DNA from: Candidatus Gemmiger excrementavium
GTDB lineage: Bacteria > Bacillota > Clostridia > Oscillospirales > Ruminococcaceae
DNA length: 36,290 nucleotides
Direction of reading: 5' to 3'
Assembly (NCBI GenBank): GCA_019116485.1
Contig: DXBO01000141.1
Location: 1-36,290 of the forward strand
Shown piece after piece: positions 28,440 through 36,290 of this stretch. How positions within the stretch are numbered: the stretch's first letter is position 1; each line of letters starts with the position of its first letter. Made by a program: the position numbers and the translations under genes. The notes beneath the pieces are model-generated. The model made no database searches. It saw only the letters and a program-made list of their open reading frames with translations, and was not told the DNA's origin.

Positions 28440-29750
28440 TCAGGATGTAGCGGTGCCATCCCCGTTTGCCTGACCGTTTCCGGCATCCGGCTGCGTTGTT
28501 GTCGTGGGAGGCTCGGTAGATGTACTGGAACTACTGCTAGACGTAGATTCCGACGAAGAAGAAGTGGAATCCGAACTGGAAGAAGACTCAGAGGCAGAAG
28601 AGGAGGACGATTCTGTCGAAGAAGAGGAGCTTTCCTGGGAAGAAGAAGCCGGCGGCTGCGTGGGCACCTGGGTAGGCACCGGGGTCGGGGCCTGCGTAGG
28701 TACCGGAGTCGGTGCCTGGGTAGGTGCTGCCGTGGGTACCGGCGTTTCCACCACCTGGGAAGTGGATTCCGAAGACACTGCGCTGGAAGAGCTGGTGTTG
28801 GTCACGTTGGACGCCGTAGAGGTGGAAACATCCTTGTCCCCCACATGTTTGGCCACATTCTTCACCGTGGGACGGTCCTCCTCGGTGATATAACTGTGGG
28901 TGCGCACATACTCAAACAGTTCTTCCATAGCCGCCTTGGTCAGGTGGATGCCATCGCTGGACTCCACATAGCTGCTCTTGGCATAGCCAGTGGAAGAATC
29001 TTTCAGCACCTCAGCGCTGTTCAGGAACTTCCAGTCATTCTCCTGGCACATCTCTACCAGTGCCTTGTTGTATTCATCCACCTGGGTCTGGGTCAGGTTC
29101 TGGTTAGAGTGCACCTGTCCCAGGGGCGGGATGGCGTTGATGATGATGTCCACGCTGGGATAAGCCTCCGCGATGGCCTCGATCCCGGCCTGGTAGCTTT
29201 CGATAAAATTGTCCGCCGTGTTGGTGGGGCTCAGGTCGTTGGTGCCAAAGGTCAGGATGACCCGCCGGGGCTGCATCAGCGCCACAGCCTCCGGCATGGT
29301 CTTGTAGCCGGAATATCCCTTGAGCTGCACGCAGGCAAAACTTTCCAGCGAGCGGGCGCTCATGCCTACCGAGCCGATGGCATTGTCATAACTGCAGTAG
29401 TCAAACATGCGGTACATGCGGGCGGTGTTGCTGTCCCCCAAAAAAAGGGTCTCGTCCACATAGCTCTGGCCGGCATCGTCGCTTTTTTCCAGAATCGTGG
29501 AAGAATAGGCATCTTTATCGATGATGTTCTGATCTTTGTCGTAACCGCTCTCGGTAACGAGGGACTCGCTGTCCGAGGCGGCGTTGCTCTCCGCTTCAGC
29601 ACTGGCAAACAGGTCCAGCCCGCCCACCAGCACAAAAGAGATTGCCACCGTGACCAGCAGCATCAGGCTGCAGATGCCCAGCACAATGTACATTTTACTG
29701 CGTGTATCCAGCGGCTGCTTGGCCGATTTTTTCTTCGTCTTGCCTGCCAT
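28440..29750 (-). CDS. Membrane-anchored SGNH/GDSL hydrolase with low-complexity tail
   Basis: Surface esterase-like protein of 436 residues. A basic N-terminus is followed by one membrane helix (about 20-44), so the remainder is outside. The SGNH domain has block I FLGDSNTARMY (Ser107), block III FGTNDLSP (Asn171), and block V SSDGIHLT (Asp266, His269). From about residue 305 a low-complexity tail runs to the end: Thr/Pro repeats (PTQAPTPVPTQ) then long Ser runs. Such domains often deacetylate or esterify envelope glycans. Start chosen at 29750 (AAAGGAA upstream). The reverse strand of the tail is also open but is an artefact. Confidence 0.88.
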   Translation of the reverse strand: MAGKTKKKSAKQPLDTRSKMYIVLGICSLMLLVTVAISFVLVGGLDLFASAEAESNAASDSESLVTESGYDKDQNIIDKDAYSSTILEKSDDAGQSYVDETLFLGDSNTARMYRMFDYCSYDNAIGSVGMSARSLESFACVQLKGYSGYKTMPEAVALMQPRRVILTFGTNDLSPTNTADNFIESYQAGIEAIAEAYPSVDIIINAIPPLGQVHSNQNLTQTQVDEYNKALVEMCQENDWKFLNSAEVLKDSSTGYAKSSYVESSDGIHLTKAAMEELFEYVRTHSYITEEDRPTVKNVAKHVGDKDVSTSTASNVTNTSSSSAVSSESTSQVVETPVPTAAPTQAPTPVPTQAPTPVPTQVPTQPPASSSQESSSSSTESSSSSASESSSSSDSTSSSSESTSSSSSSTSTEPPTTTTQPDAGNGQANGDGTATS

Positions 29751-29872
29751 CGCGGTTCCTTTCGCGCAAATTCCCGGTATCTCTATACATACGTTAGCTA
29801 TTTTACACCATTTTGGCGGGAAACGCCAGTGTTTTTTCAATTTTTACATATTTTAGTCTCTGCGCGGCAAAA

Positions 29873-29898
29873 CCGGCCCCCGCCGAAGCGGGAGCCGG
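29873..29898 (-). terminator. Terminator of the ECF S-component gene
   Basis: Eleven-bp stem CCGGCTCCCGC/GCGGGGGCCGG with loop TTCG, followed on the minus strand by TTTTGCC. Confidence 0.85.
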
Positions 29899-29907
29899 TG
29901 AAAAATA

Positions 29908-30561
29908 TTATTCTTTGGGCAGCAGCCGGGCTTTTTCCAGCGCGGGGCGCAGGGCCAGATACAGCGCCACGGCGCAGACCGTGGACAGCAGCGAGTTCAC
30001 CAGCGTGACACCGCTGGCGATCTTGGAGAATACCGCCGCGATCTCAGCCGGTTGACCGAAGATGTACCGGTTGCGGAAGTACCCCAGCAGCGGGTCGTTA
30101 AAGACATTGACCAGCAACCCGCTGAAAGCGCTGGCCGTGACCGCCAGCAGATATCGCGTTTTGTGCCCGGGCGAAAGGCGGCGCAGATGAAAGACCCTGT
30201 GGGCCGTGGCACCGCAGACCAGACCGATGATGAATTTCAGGATAAAGGTGGTGAAGGCATAGCCCGGGTCCCCGGCAATGATATCGGCCAGGGCCAGCCC
30301 GATGGCCCCTGCCAGACCGCCCGAAACACCGTCCAGCAGCATAGCGGTCAGCGCCGTAAAGGTGTTGCCCAGGTGAAAGGACGACCCGCTGCCGAATACG
30401 TTGGGAATGCGGAAGAACTCATAGGCCACCAGGCTCAGCGCTGCCATCACGCCGACGATGCTGGTTTTCTGTACTGTAAACTTTGTTTTGGTCAGCGCCG
30501 CCACCAGCAGCGCCGCCGCTACCGCCACAAACAGCAGCAGCCACATGGTAGAAGTTTCCAT
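29908..30561 (-). CDS. ECF transporter S component (substrate unknown)
   Basis: Membrane protein of 217 residues with six hydrophobic segments. KTSIVGVMAALSLVAYEFFRIP, then SFHLGNTFTALTAMLLDGVSGGLAGAIGLALADII and FTTFILKFIIGLVCG match S components of energy-coupling factor importers (vitamins and similar micronutrients). The shared EcfAAT module is not here, as usual for group II systems. No riboswitch is seen before it, so the substrate cannot be read from regulation. It is a single gene; the MocR regulator is divergent and 155 bp away, and because many MocR proteins control vitamin B6 genes, a B6-type substrate is a testable guess. Confidence 0.85.
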   Translation of the reverse strand: METSTMWLLLFVAVAAALLVAALTKTKFTVQKTSIVGVMAALSLVAYEFFRIPNVFGSGSSFHLGNTFTALTAMLLDGVSGGLAGAIGLALADIIAGDPGYAFTTFILKFIIGLVCGATAHRVFHLRRLSPGHKTRYLLAVTASAFSGLLVNVFNDPLLGYFRNRYIFGQPAEIAAVFSKIASGVTLVNSLLSTVCAVALYLALRPALEKARLLPKE

Positions 30562-30611
30562 AAAGCCGTAACTCCTCTATACAGAATTTCCGGGTTTGAC
30601 TGAAAATCCGG

Positions 30612-30640
30612 TTGACAAATCCTTCCCTGCAGGGTATGCT
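30612..30640 (+). promoter_or_regulatory. Promoter of the MocR gene
   Basis: Plus strand: -35 TTGACA (30612-30617), 17-bp spacer, -10 TATGCT (30635-30640), about 77 bp before the start codon. Confidence 0.8.
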
Positions 30641-30716
30641 CCTATTATATCGTTTTCTGGCTCCAGATAAATGCCCAGTTTTTGATTTTTTTATGGGGCC
30701 AGTGAAGGAGCGTGCC

Positions 30717-32111
30717 ATGATAGACCTGCACCCGGAAAGCAAATCTCCCTTGTACGAGCAGCTCTACGCGGCCCTGGCCGACGAGATTCGGCAGGGCCTG
30801 CGGGCTCCCGGCACCGCGCTGCCCGGGCGCCGCACCATGGCCGCCCAGCAGGGGGTGAGTGTAAACACAGTGGACGCCGCCTACCAGATGCTGGCCGCCG
30901 AGGGTCTGGCCGAAGCCCGCCCCCGCAGCGGCTTTTATGTACAAAAAACCTACGGTATGCTGCACAGCCGCCCGGTCTCCCCTGCCGCCCCGCCGCCCGA
31001 CAGCCCCCTCCCCGGAGAAGCCGCCCCCCGGTACGATCTGTCCACCGGCAGCGTGGACACGGCGCTGTTTCCGGCCCGCAGCTGGGGGCGCATCCAGAAG
31101 GAACTGCTCTACCAACGGCCCGAACTGCTGCAGCGGGGCGAAACGCAGGGCGATGCACCGCTGCGGACCCAGATCGCCCACTACCTTTCGGCCTACCGGG
31201 GGGTGGTATGTACGCCGGAGCAGATCGTAGTGGGGGCAGGCATCGAATACCTGCTGGGCTGTCTGGCCCATCTGTTTGCCGGCGGCTGCGCGGCGGTGGA
31301 AAACCCCGGTTACTCCCGTACCCGGGCGGTGCTGCAGAACAACGGCATCCCCTGTACGCTGGTGGACATTGACCGGGACGGCCTTTCTGCCGACGAACTG
31401 GAGGCCAGCGGCGCCAACCTGTGCTATCTGACTCCCAGCCACCACTTTCCCACCGGCGTGACCATGCCCGCCCCCCGCCGGGCCCAACTGCTGACCTGGG
31501 CTGCCGCCCGCCCGGGGCGCTATATCCTGGAGGACGACTATGACTCGGAGTTCCGCTTCGACACCCGTCCCCTGCCCAGCCTGCAGGGCATGGCAGGCCC
31601 CGAGGGGCCGGTAGTGTACCTGACCACCTTCTCCAAAAGTCTGGCGCCGGGCATCCGCATTGCCTGCATGGTGCTGCCCCAGGGCCTGCTGGCGCGTTAC
31701 CGGCAGGATTTCGCCGTCTATGCCAACACGGTGAGCCGCTTTGAACAACAGACTTTGTGCGAGTTTATGGCGGGCGGGTATTTCACCCGCCATCTGGCCC
31801 GCATGCGCCTGGTCTACAAACGCCGTATGGAAGCCTTTGCCGCGGCTCTGCGCGCCGCTTTGCCGGGTGTCATCCTGGGCAGCGTGCACAGCGGGCTGCA
31901 CTTTCTGCTGACGCTGCCCGGCGCAGGAGGGGAAGCCGCCATGGTGGAAGCCGCCGCCCGGGAAGGGGTACGGCTGCGGGGCCTGAGCGAATACTACCTG
32001 GCCCGGCCGGAGTTGTGCCGACCCGACACAGTAGTGGCGGGGTATTCGGCCCTGAAAGAGGAAGACATTCCCGCCGTAGCCGCTGCCCTGGCCCGCGCCT
32101 GGCGGCCCTGA
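30717..32111 (+). CDS. MocR/PdxR-type regulator (GntR HTH fused to aminotransferase fold)
   Basis: Regulator of 464 residues. A GntR winged HTH (about 1-75; SPLYEQLYAALADEIRQGL and VSVNTVDAAYQMLAAEGLAEARPRSGFYV) is joined by a Pro-rich linker (about 85-105) to a fold-type I aminotransferase domain. PLP-binding residues are present: Lys307 in TTFSKSLAPGIR, the Asp in ILEDDYDSEFRF (near 275) and TPSHHFPTG. Such proteins sense PLP or a PLP adduct, often controlling vitamin B6 or GABA genes. The ATG at 30717 has GAAGGAG six bases upstream. It is divergent from the ECF S-component gene, its most likely local target. Confidence 0.93.
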   Translation: MIDLHPESKSPLYEQLYAALADEIRQGLRAPGTALPGRRTMAAQQGVSVNTVDAAYQMLAAEGLAEARPRSGFYVQKTYGMLHSRPVSPAAPPPDSPLPGEAAPRYDLSTGSVDTALFPARSWGRIQKELLYQRPELLQRGETQGDAPLRTQIAHYLSAYRGVVCTPEQIVVGAGIEYLLGCLAHLFAGGCAAVENPGYSRTRAVLQNNGIPCTLVDIDRDGLSADELEASGANLCYLTPSHHFPTGVTMPAPRRAQLLTWAAARPGRYILEDDYDSEFRFDTRPLPSLQGMAGPEGPVVYLTTFSKSLAPGIRIACMVLPQGLLARYRQDFAVYANTVSRFEQQTLCEFMAGGYFTRHLARMRLVYKRRMEAFAAALRAALPGVILGSVHSGLHFLLTLPGAGGEAAMVEAAAREGVRLRGLSEYYLARPELCRPDTVVAGYSALKEEDIPAVAAALARAWRP

Positions 32112-32326
32112 CATACAGTAAAAGAGGGAACAGCCCCGCACGGCAATTGCCTGACGGGCCTATTCCCCCTCTTGGACACCCCCTCGACAAAATTTGGCGG
32201 CAAATCGCGCACTCGACGCCCTGCGTTTCGCACACAATTTGCCGTCAAATTTCCCTGGCGGTGTCTGCGCCGGTCGGCGCATGTCCGCCGACGCAGACGA
32301 TTTTATACTTTTTCGACAGTCTCAAA
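32112..32326. other. Highly structured gene-free stretch
   Basis: No gene is seen. It contains an imperfect hairpin (about 32121-32173, no U-run). Nested pairs follow: GACACC/GGTGTC (32175-32180, 32260-32265) outside AAATTTGGCGGCAAAT/ATTTGCCGTCAAATTT (about 32190-32251, one mismatch). Then comes a GTCTGCG/CGCAGAC hairpin (about 32263-32298). It lies between convergent genes. It may be a processed 3' end, a small RNA or a decayed repeat; I cannot tell. Confidence 0.45.
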
Positions 32327-32350
32327 GAGGGACGACTTGCGTCGTCCCTC
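32327..32350. terminator. Terminator of the nfeD-SPFH operon
   Basis: Perfect 10-bp stem GAGGGACGAC/GTCGTCCCTC with loop TTGC, followed by TTTTG on plus and TTTGAG on minus. Confidence 0.75.
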
Positions 32351-32383
32351 TTTTGCTTATATAAGTGCTTACGTAAGCGTCGC

Positions 32384-33283
32384 TTATTTGGCCGCGGCGC
32401 CACCGGAGATTTCCTGGATGGCAGCCACAGTGGCGGCCAGGTTCTGCATATCACTGGGCACGATCAGCTTGGTTGCCTTGCCGTCGGCCACCTTCTCCAT
32501 CGCTTCCATGCTGCGCAGGGCCAGGAAGTTGTGGTTGGGGTTGGCTTCGTTGATAAGACGGATGGCATCGGCCTGGGCTTTCTGCACAGTGAGCAGCGCC
32601 TGGGCTTCACCTTCCGCCTCACGGATGCGCTGCTGCTTGACAGCCTCGGCCCGCAGGATAGCGGATTCCTTCTCACCTTCGGCACGGGTAATGGCAGCCT
32701 GCTTTTCGCCTTCGGCCAGCAGGATGGAAGCGCGCTTCTCACGGTCAGCCTTCATCTGCTTTTCCATGGCTTGGCGGATTTCCAGCGGCGGTTCGATGTT
32801 TTTCAGCTCCACCCGGTTGACCTTGATACCCCAGCGGTCTGTGGATTCGTCCAGGCTGGCGGTGATGCGGGTGTTGATGGCATCGCGGCTGGTCAGCGTT
32901 TCGTCCAGCGTCATGGAACCGATGATATCACGCAGGGTGGTGGCAGACAGGTTCTCGATGGCCTGGATAGGACGGTTGACACCGTAGGCATACAGCTTGG
33001 CGTCGAACACCTGGAAGAACACCACGGTGTCGATCATCATGGTTACGTTGTCACGGGTGATAACGGGCTGCGGCGGGAAGTCGGCGGCTTCCTCTTTCAA
33101 GGAGACTTTGCGGGCCACACGCTCCACAAAGGGCGTGCGGATGTGCAGGCCGGCACCCCAGGTGCCTTTGTAGACGCCCAGCCATTCGGTGACGTAGGCG
33201 TTGGACTGGGGCACGATGACGATGCACCGCACCAGTACGATGATGATGACGAGCAAGACGATAGCGGCAAAAATCAGTGGCAT
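32384..33283 (-). CDS. SPFH/Band-7 membrane protein (QmcA-like)
   Basis: Stomatin/prohibitin-type protein of 299 residues. An N-terminal membrane helix (LIFAAIVLLVIIIVLVRCIVIV) leads to the SPFH domain (about 25-180; VPQSNAYVTEWLGVYKGTWGAGLHI, DNVTMMIDTVVFFQVFDA, TLRDIIGSMTLDETLTSRD, WGIKVNRVELKNIEPP). A coiled coil rich in Ala/Glu/Lys follows (KADREKRASILLAEGEKQAAI). Length and motifs are those of QmcA-type proteins. The neighbour is nfeD, 35 bp upstream in the same operon, a classic pair thought to act in membrane microdomains or quality control. Confidence 0.94.
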   Translation of the reverse strand: MPLIFAAIVLLVIIIVLVRCIVIVPQSNAYVTEWLGVYKGTWGAGLHIRTPFVERVARKVSLKEEAADFPPQPVITRDNVTMMIDTVVFFQVFDAKLYAYGVNRPIQAIENLSATTLRDIIGSMTLDETLTSRDAINTRITASLDESTDRWGIKVNRVELKNIEPPLEIRQAMEKQMKADREKRASILLAEGEKQAAITRAEGEKESAILRAEAVKQQRIREAEGEAQALLTVQKAQADAIRLINEANPNHNFLALRSMEAMEKVADGKATKLIVPSDMQNLAATVAAIQEISGGAAAK

Positions 33284-33318
33284 AGGGACCCTCCTTTTTT
33301 CTTTTGCAATCCTTGGTA

Positions 33319-33768
33319 TTACACGGCGGCGGTATCAGCCGTCACCGGGGATACGATGAGTACGGCGCCGTCCACATCATCGACACGGCACTTGACGCCT
33401 TTGGCCATGGGCTGTTCGGCCCGGGCCTGCCAGTCCAGACCATCCACCCGTACCCGGCCCAGGTCGCCGGGAGTGATCTGCACCAGCACAGTGCCCTGCT
33501 TGCCGATGGTCAGCGGGGAACCGTTGGTCACAGGGGGCCGGTTCTGTTTGCGGCGTTTGGCCAGCGTGGGCAGCATGACGGCCAGCGTGACCCCCGACAC
33601 CACAGCGAACACCGCCATCTGCCAGGAGACAGATTCGGTAAAAAAGCTGAGGATCATGGCGGCCAGTGCGCCCACCGCGAACCAGATGGAAACAAGGGCG
33701 GTGGTGGCGGCTTCGATGCCCACAAACACGATGAGGGCAACAAGCCAGAGAGTGGTATCAAACGGCAT
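33319..33768 (-). CDS. NfeD-family membrane protein
   Basis: Short NfeD protein of 149 residues without the serine-protease domain of long NfeD. Three membrane helices (LWLVALIVFVGIEAATTALVSIWFAVGALAAMILSFF, and VFAVVSGVTLAVML) are followed by the OB-fold (about 90-149; LTIGKQGTVLVQITPGDLGRVRVDGLDWQAR) and a hydrophobic end. AGGAGG stands ten bases before the ATG at 33768. First gene of the operon with the SPFH protein; NfeD proteins are thought to bind and localise their SPFH partner. Confidence 0.9.
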   Translation of the reverse strand: MPFDTTLWLVALIVFVGIEAATTALVSIWFAVGALAAMILSFFTESVSWQMAVFAVVSGVTLAVMLPTLAKRRKQNRPPVTNGSPLTIGKQGTVLVQITPGDLGRVRVDGLDWQARAEQPMAKGVKCRVDDVDGAVLIVSPVTADTAAV

Positions 33769-33811
33769 AGGATCGGGACCTCCTTCCCTGTAATGCAATG
33801 AACTTGCCAAC

Positions 33812-33861
33812 ACTCTAACACCTTATGGGGGTTCTGTCAAGATATTTCGTTAAATAAATAT
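33812..33861 (-). promoter_or_regulatory. Promoter of nfeD-SPFH with upstream palindrome
   Basis: Minus strand: -35 TTGACA (33840-33835), 17-bp spacer, -10 TAGAGT (33817-33812). The palindrome GATATTT-8-AAATATC (about 33840-33861) abuts the -35 and may bind a regulator. Confidence 0.7.
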
Positions 33862-33911
33862 CATAGTTTTTTCTGTTTAGTTCTCTCTGTGCGGCGGTAC
33901 AAACAAAAAAG

Positions 33912-33944
33912 CACCCGGCCGCGGTAAGTCCGCAGTCAGGTGCC
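33912..33944 (-). terminator. Terminator of the GH13 gene
   Basis: Stem GCACC/GGTGC with an inner GCGG/CCGC helix, followed on the minus strand by TTTTTTG. Confidence 0.75.
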
Positions 33945-33969
33945 TGCCAGGCATCGCCTTGCAAAAAAC

Positions 33970-35820
33970 TCAGTAGATCGAGAAATAGCCCACATGCTCC
34001 GGGGCATTATCTTCCACCAGTACGGTGAATCCCAGGGGGTTGACCTCGGTACTTTTGCCAAAGGCTTCCTCCACCAGCAGATGGGGGCCCCGGTTGAGTA
34101 CGATCTCGGCAGTCTGGGTTTTGCCCACCCGACGATAGTGCAGTACGTCGCCTTCGGCCCGGACCAGTTCCATGGTTCCGCCGTCAAAAGCATCGCAGCT
34201 GCGGCGCAGTTCGGCCAGCGTCTTAAGGGGACCGCGCAGACGCTGCTCGGTGGAATTCCAGTCAAAGAAAGCCCGGTTGAAGGGGTCACGATAGCCTTGC
34301 ATGCCGATCTCATCACCATAGTAGACGCAGGGCACGCCGGGCAGCGTGTAGATCATGGCATAGCCCAGCAGCAGCTTGCGCAAACCTTCCTCCACTTTGT
34401 TGGAGGCGATGCGGCGGCCACTCTGCCAATAGCGGTCCCGGCCATTGGCCGGTTCCCCCGCGATGGCGGTCAGAGCCCGCTCGGTATCGTGGGTGGACAG
34501 GAAGTTCATGGCACAGTTAAGCGCCGGGGCCGGGTAGTTTTCACAGATGGTCATCACCTGCTCCGCCACGGCGGCCACGTCAGCCCCCCGCACAAAATCC
34601 AGCGCGGCGTTGCGGAAGGGGTAATTCATCACGCTGTCCAGCCCGCGGCCCCGCAGGTAGGTACGGCGGCGCCCGAAGGCCTCCTTGGTGGTGGCGTCCT
34701 CCCACACTTCGCCCAGGAGCAGTTTGTCCTCGCCATGAGATTTGACAGCCTGACGGATTTTTTCAATGAATTCGTCGGGCAGCTCATCGGCCACGTCCAG
34801 CCGGAAGCCGGAAGCTCCCAGCCCCAGCCAGGTGTCGATGACGCCGCCGGGACCGCATACAAAGTCGGTGTAGGAGGGGGAATCCTCCTGCACTTCGGGC
34901 AGGGTCTCAAAGCCCCACCAGCAGCGGTAGCCACTGGGGTAGCCCGAGTCGAAATCATACCAGCTGCGGTAAGGCGAATGGCGGTCACGGTAAGCGCCGC
35001 CGGGACCATAGCGCCCCTCCCGGTTGAAATAGAGGGAATCCGAACCGGTATGGCTGAACACGCCGTCCAGAATGATGCGGATGCCCTCTGCCCCGGCAGC
35101 GGCGCACAGGGCGGCAAAGTCCTCGTTGGTGCCCAGCAGCGGGTCGGCTTTCAGGTAGTCGGCGGTGTTGTAGCGATGGTTGGCGTGAGCCTCGAAGATG
35201 GGGTTAAGATAGATACAGGTCACGCCCAGGTCCCGCAGGTAGGGCAGCTTTTGCCGGATGCCTGCGAAATCCCCGCCGTAGTAGTCCATATTCAGGTAGC
35301 CTTCGTCCTGCTCGTTGGGCCAGAAATAGGGTTCCCCGGTCTTGTCGGCCCGGTAAATGCGGTCCGCAAAAGGCATGGGTTTGTTGGGTACGCCCTCACA
35401 GAAACGGTCCGGGAAAATCTGGTACATGGTGCCGTGTTTGAACCAGTCCGGCGTAGTAAACTCCGGTTCATGAACGGTGAGCTGCCAGCTGTTCCCGCCG
35501 GTCCAGCTGAGTACCCCTTCCCCGCCGTCGCCGCGGTAAATCTTGCGGAAATCAGTGTACAGGTCGAAGTAATAGAAATACAGCCCCGCCGTGGTGGGCG
35601 CAATGGTGAAGGTAAAGTGGTTGATCCCCGGCGTCTGGCCCGCAAAGTCCATGCGGTAGTGCACAGGGTCCTCCCGGTCTTTGGTAAGCACCAGATGGGG
35701 GTCCACATACCCCAGGTGTTCCGGCACCGTCAGGCGGAAGGTAACGGCCTGCCCGGCCGGAATGGCGCCAAACGGCGTTTTGCAGGCTGTGTCCAGGCTG
35801 TTGTAGAATGTGTGCTGCAT
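33970..35820 (-). CDS. GH13 alpha-amylase family enzyme (neopullulanase/cyclomaltodextrinase type)
   Basis: Glycoside hydrolase of 616 residues. An N-terminal beta domain (about 1-120) of CBM34-like type is followed by the catalytic barrel. MYQIFPDRF, GGDFAGIRQKLPYLRDLGVTCIYLNP and DGVFSHTGSDS are typical conserved regions. Catalytic residues are Asp342 (GASGFRLDVADELP, nucleophile), Glu371 (LLLGEVWED, acid/base) and Asp445 (FLSTHDTERAL). The C-terminal beta domain closes the protein. No signal peptide, so it acts inside the cell on imported maltodextrin or on glycogen branches. It lies directly after glycogen phosphorylase and shares direction, which supports alpha-glucan breakdown. Start at 35820 (MQHTFYNSL); the ribosome site is weak. 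Confidence 0.93.
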   Translation of the reverse strand: MQHTFYNSLDTACKTPFGAIPAGQAVTFRLTVPEHLGYVDPHLVLTKDREDPVHYRMDFAGQTPGINHFTFTIAPTTAGLYFYYFDLYTDFRKIYRGDGGEGVLSWTGGNSWQLTVHEPEFTTPDWFKHGTMYQIFPDRFCEGVPNKPMPFADRIYRADKTGEPYFWPNEQDEGYLNMDYYGGDFAGIRQKLPYLRDLGVTCIYLNPIFEAHANHRYNTADYLKADPLLGTNEDFAALCAAAGAEGIRIILDGVFSHTGSDSLYFNREGRYGPGGAYRDRHSPYRSWYDFDSGYPSGYRCWWGFETLPEVQEDSPSYTDFVCGPGGVIDTWLGLGASGFRLDVADELPDEFIEKIRQAVKSHGEDKLLLGEVWEDATTKEAFGRRRTYLRGRGLDSVMNYPFRNAALDFVRGADVAAVAEQVMTICENYPAPALNCAMNFLSTHDTERALTAIAGEPANGRDRYWQSGRRIASNKVEEGLRKLLLGYAMIYTLPGVPCVYYGDEIGMQGYRDPFNRAFFDWNSTEQRLRGPLKTLAELRRSCDAFDGGTMELVRAEGDVLHYRRVGKTQTAEIVLNRGPHLLVEEAFGKSTEVNPLGFTVLVEDNAPEHVGYFSIY

Positions 35821-35848
35821 ACAGTGCCCCCAGCGTACAGAGTAAAAA

Positions 35849-35877
35849 GCTGCCGCGGTCCTGCGGGCCGCGGCAGC
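35849..35877 (-). terminator. Terminator after glycogen phosphorylase
   Basis: Perfect 10-bp stem GCTGCCGCGG/CCGCGGCAGC (35868-35877 with 35849-35858), followed on the minus strand by TTTTTAC. Confidence 0.85.
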
Positions 35878-35895
35878 CAAAGCATGCAGGGAAAA

Positions 35896-36290
35896 TTATT
35901 TGACAGGCGCGGCGCCCCAGATATCCCGCGCGTAGTCCATGATGGAGCGGTCGGCGCTGAAGATACCGGCGTTGGCGATGTTCATCAGGCTCATACGGTT
36001 CCAGGTCTTCTTGTCCTGGTAAAGCTGCTGCACCATCTTCTGGGCACGGCGGTAGTCCTTGAAGTCCGCCATGACCATATACGGGTCGGAGTTGCGCAGG
36101 TTGTTGGTAACTTCGCTGAAGTTCTCGCCATTCCAGCCCTTCTCCAGCATATCCAGCACCGCCATGGCAGTGTTGTCGCCCGAGATGAAAGCGTTGGGAT
36201 GGTAGCCCATACCCTTGAGGGCGTTGACCTCCGGCGTGAGCATGCCAAAGATGATCTCGTTGTCATGGCCGGCGGCGTCGGCGATCTCCA
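35896..36290 (-). CDS. glgP: Glycogen/starch phosphorylase, C-terminal fragment (cut by window edge)
   Basis: The last 130 residues of a PLP-dependent glycogen phosphorylase, which releases glucose-1-phosphate from alpha-1,4-glucans. The fragment opens with EIADAAGHDNEIIFG, the piece after the GTLDGANVEI block of the family, and ends with YQDKKTWNRMSLMNIANAGIFSADRSIMDYARDIW, the typical C-terminus (NIA.AG.FS.DR...YA..IW). The PLP lysine and the start lie beyond 36290. It is followed by a terminator and the GH13 enzyme, a common pair in storage-glucan or maltodextrin use. Confidence 0.93.
   Translation of the reverse strand, partial: EIADAAGHDNEIIFGMLTPEVNALKGMGYHPNAFISGDNTAMAVLDMLEKGWNGENFSEVTNNLRNSDPYMVMADFKDYRRAQKMVQQLYQDKKTWNRMSLMNIANAGIFSADRSIMDYARDIWGAAPVK

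Noticed and set aside
28650-28760. CRISPR-like short repeats
   Set aside because: The repeats are in frame Thr/Pro codons of the SGNH tail, with no unique spacers; no CRISPR array is present in the window.
28504-28893. Acidic, repeat-like plus-strand frame of 129 codons
   Set aside because: It is the reverse strand of the Ser/Thr/Pro tail of the SGNH protein, so its Glu/Val/Gly repeats are a by-product.

Overview
This 36.3 kb window looks like a chromosomal segment of a high-GC, Gram-positive gut Clostridium relative, most likely Oscillospiraceae/Ruminococcaceae (the Faecalibacterium-Gemmiger-Subdoligranulum neighbourhood). The signs are Firmicutes-type AGGAGG ribosome sites, sigma-A promoters with 17-bp spacers, U-tailed hairpin terminators, and Firmicutes families such as RqcH, TrmK, YerC/TrpR-like, DegV, a SigH-like sigma factor and an ECF S component. 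The genus is an inference. I see no rRNA, tRNA, CRISPR array, insertion sequence, phage or plasmid gene. Genes are compact and mostly on the minus strand.

Layout. 1-606: promoter and about 340-nt attenuator-like leader of a minus-strand gene beyond the left edge, then a palindrome cluster. 607-5168: WG-repeat lipoprotein, then an operon DUF1858 - trmK - Nif3-like - rqcH. 5198-8977: two large polytopic membrane proteins (DUF2142 and a glycosyltransferase-like protein). 9072-10034: zinc-ribbon protein and SigH-like sigma factor. 10140-11667 (+): a manganese-type (yybP-ykoY) riboswitch in front of a stand-alone sodium-pump decarboxylase beta subunit and a 42-residue membrane protein. 11737-14469: DegV, RmuC, DUF3592-like. 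14607-16070 (+): YerC/TrpR-like regulator and aldose 1-epimerase. 16141-18952: MgtE with a long leader, a proteasome-like Ntn protein and a PTS EIIA. 19051-21623: TetR regulator, HD hydrolase (+) and a two-gene membrane operon. 21955-24502: NSS transporter and threonine aldolase, divergent from promoters sharing one palindromic -35 box. 24744-28341: methionine ABC transporter metQ-metN-metI preceded by a Met/Cys-rich leader peptide and attenuator, with a divergent Rrf2 regulator. 28440-33768: SGNH hydrolase, ECF S component, MocR regulator (+), nfeD-SPFH operon. 33970-36290: GH13 amylase and the C-terminus of glycogen phosphorylase.

Two regulatory arrangements stand out. Upstream of metQNI, an uORF with six consecutive Met/Cys codons sits before a strong terminator, and a segment inside the uORF is perfectly complementary to the terminator's 5' arm: the design of ribosome-mediated transcription attenuation. 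Upstream of the oadB-like gene, an RNA with the conserved blocks of the yybP-ykoY manganese riboswitch and a terminator that competes with its P1 helix controls a family not usually linked to manganese. Other points worth a look are the unclassified leaders at 1-340 and before mgtE, the shared -35 promoter pair and a Ser-type Ntn hydrolase.
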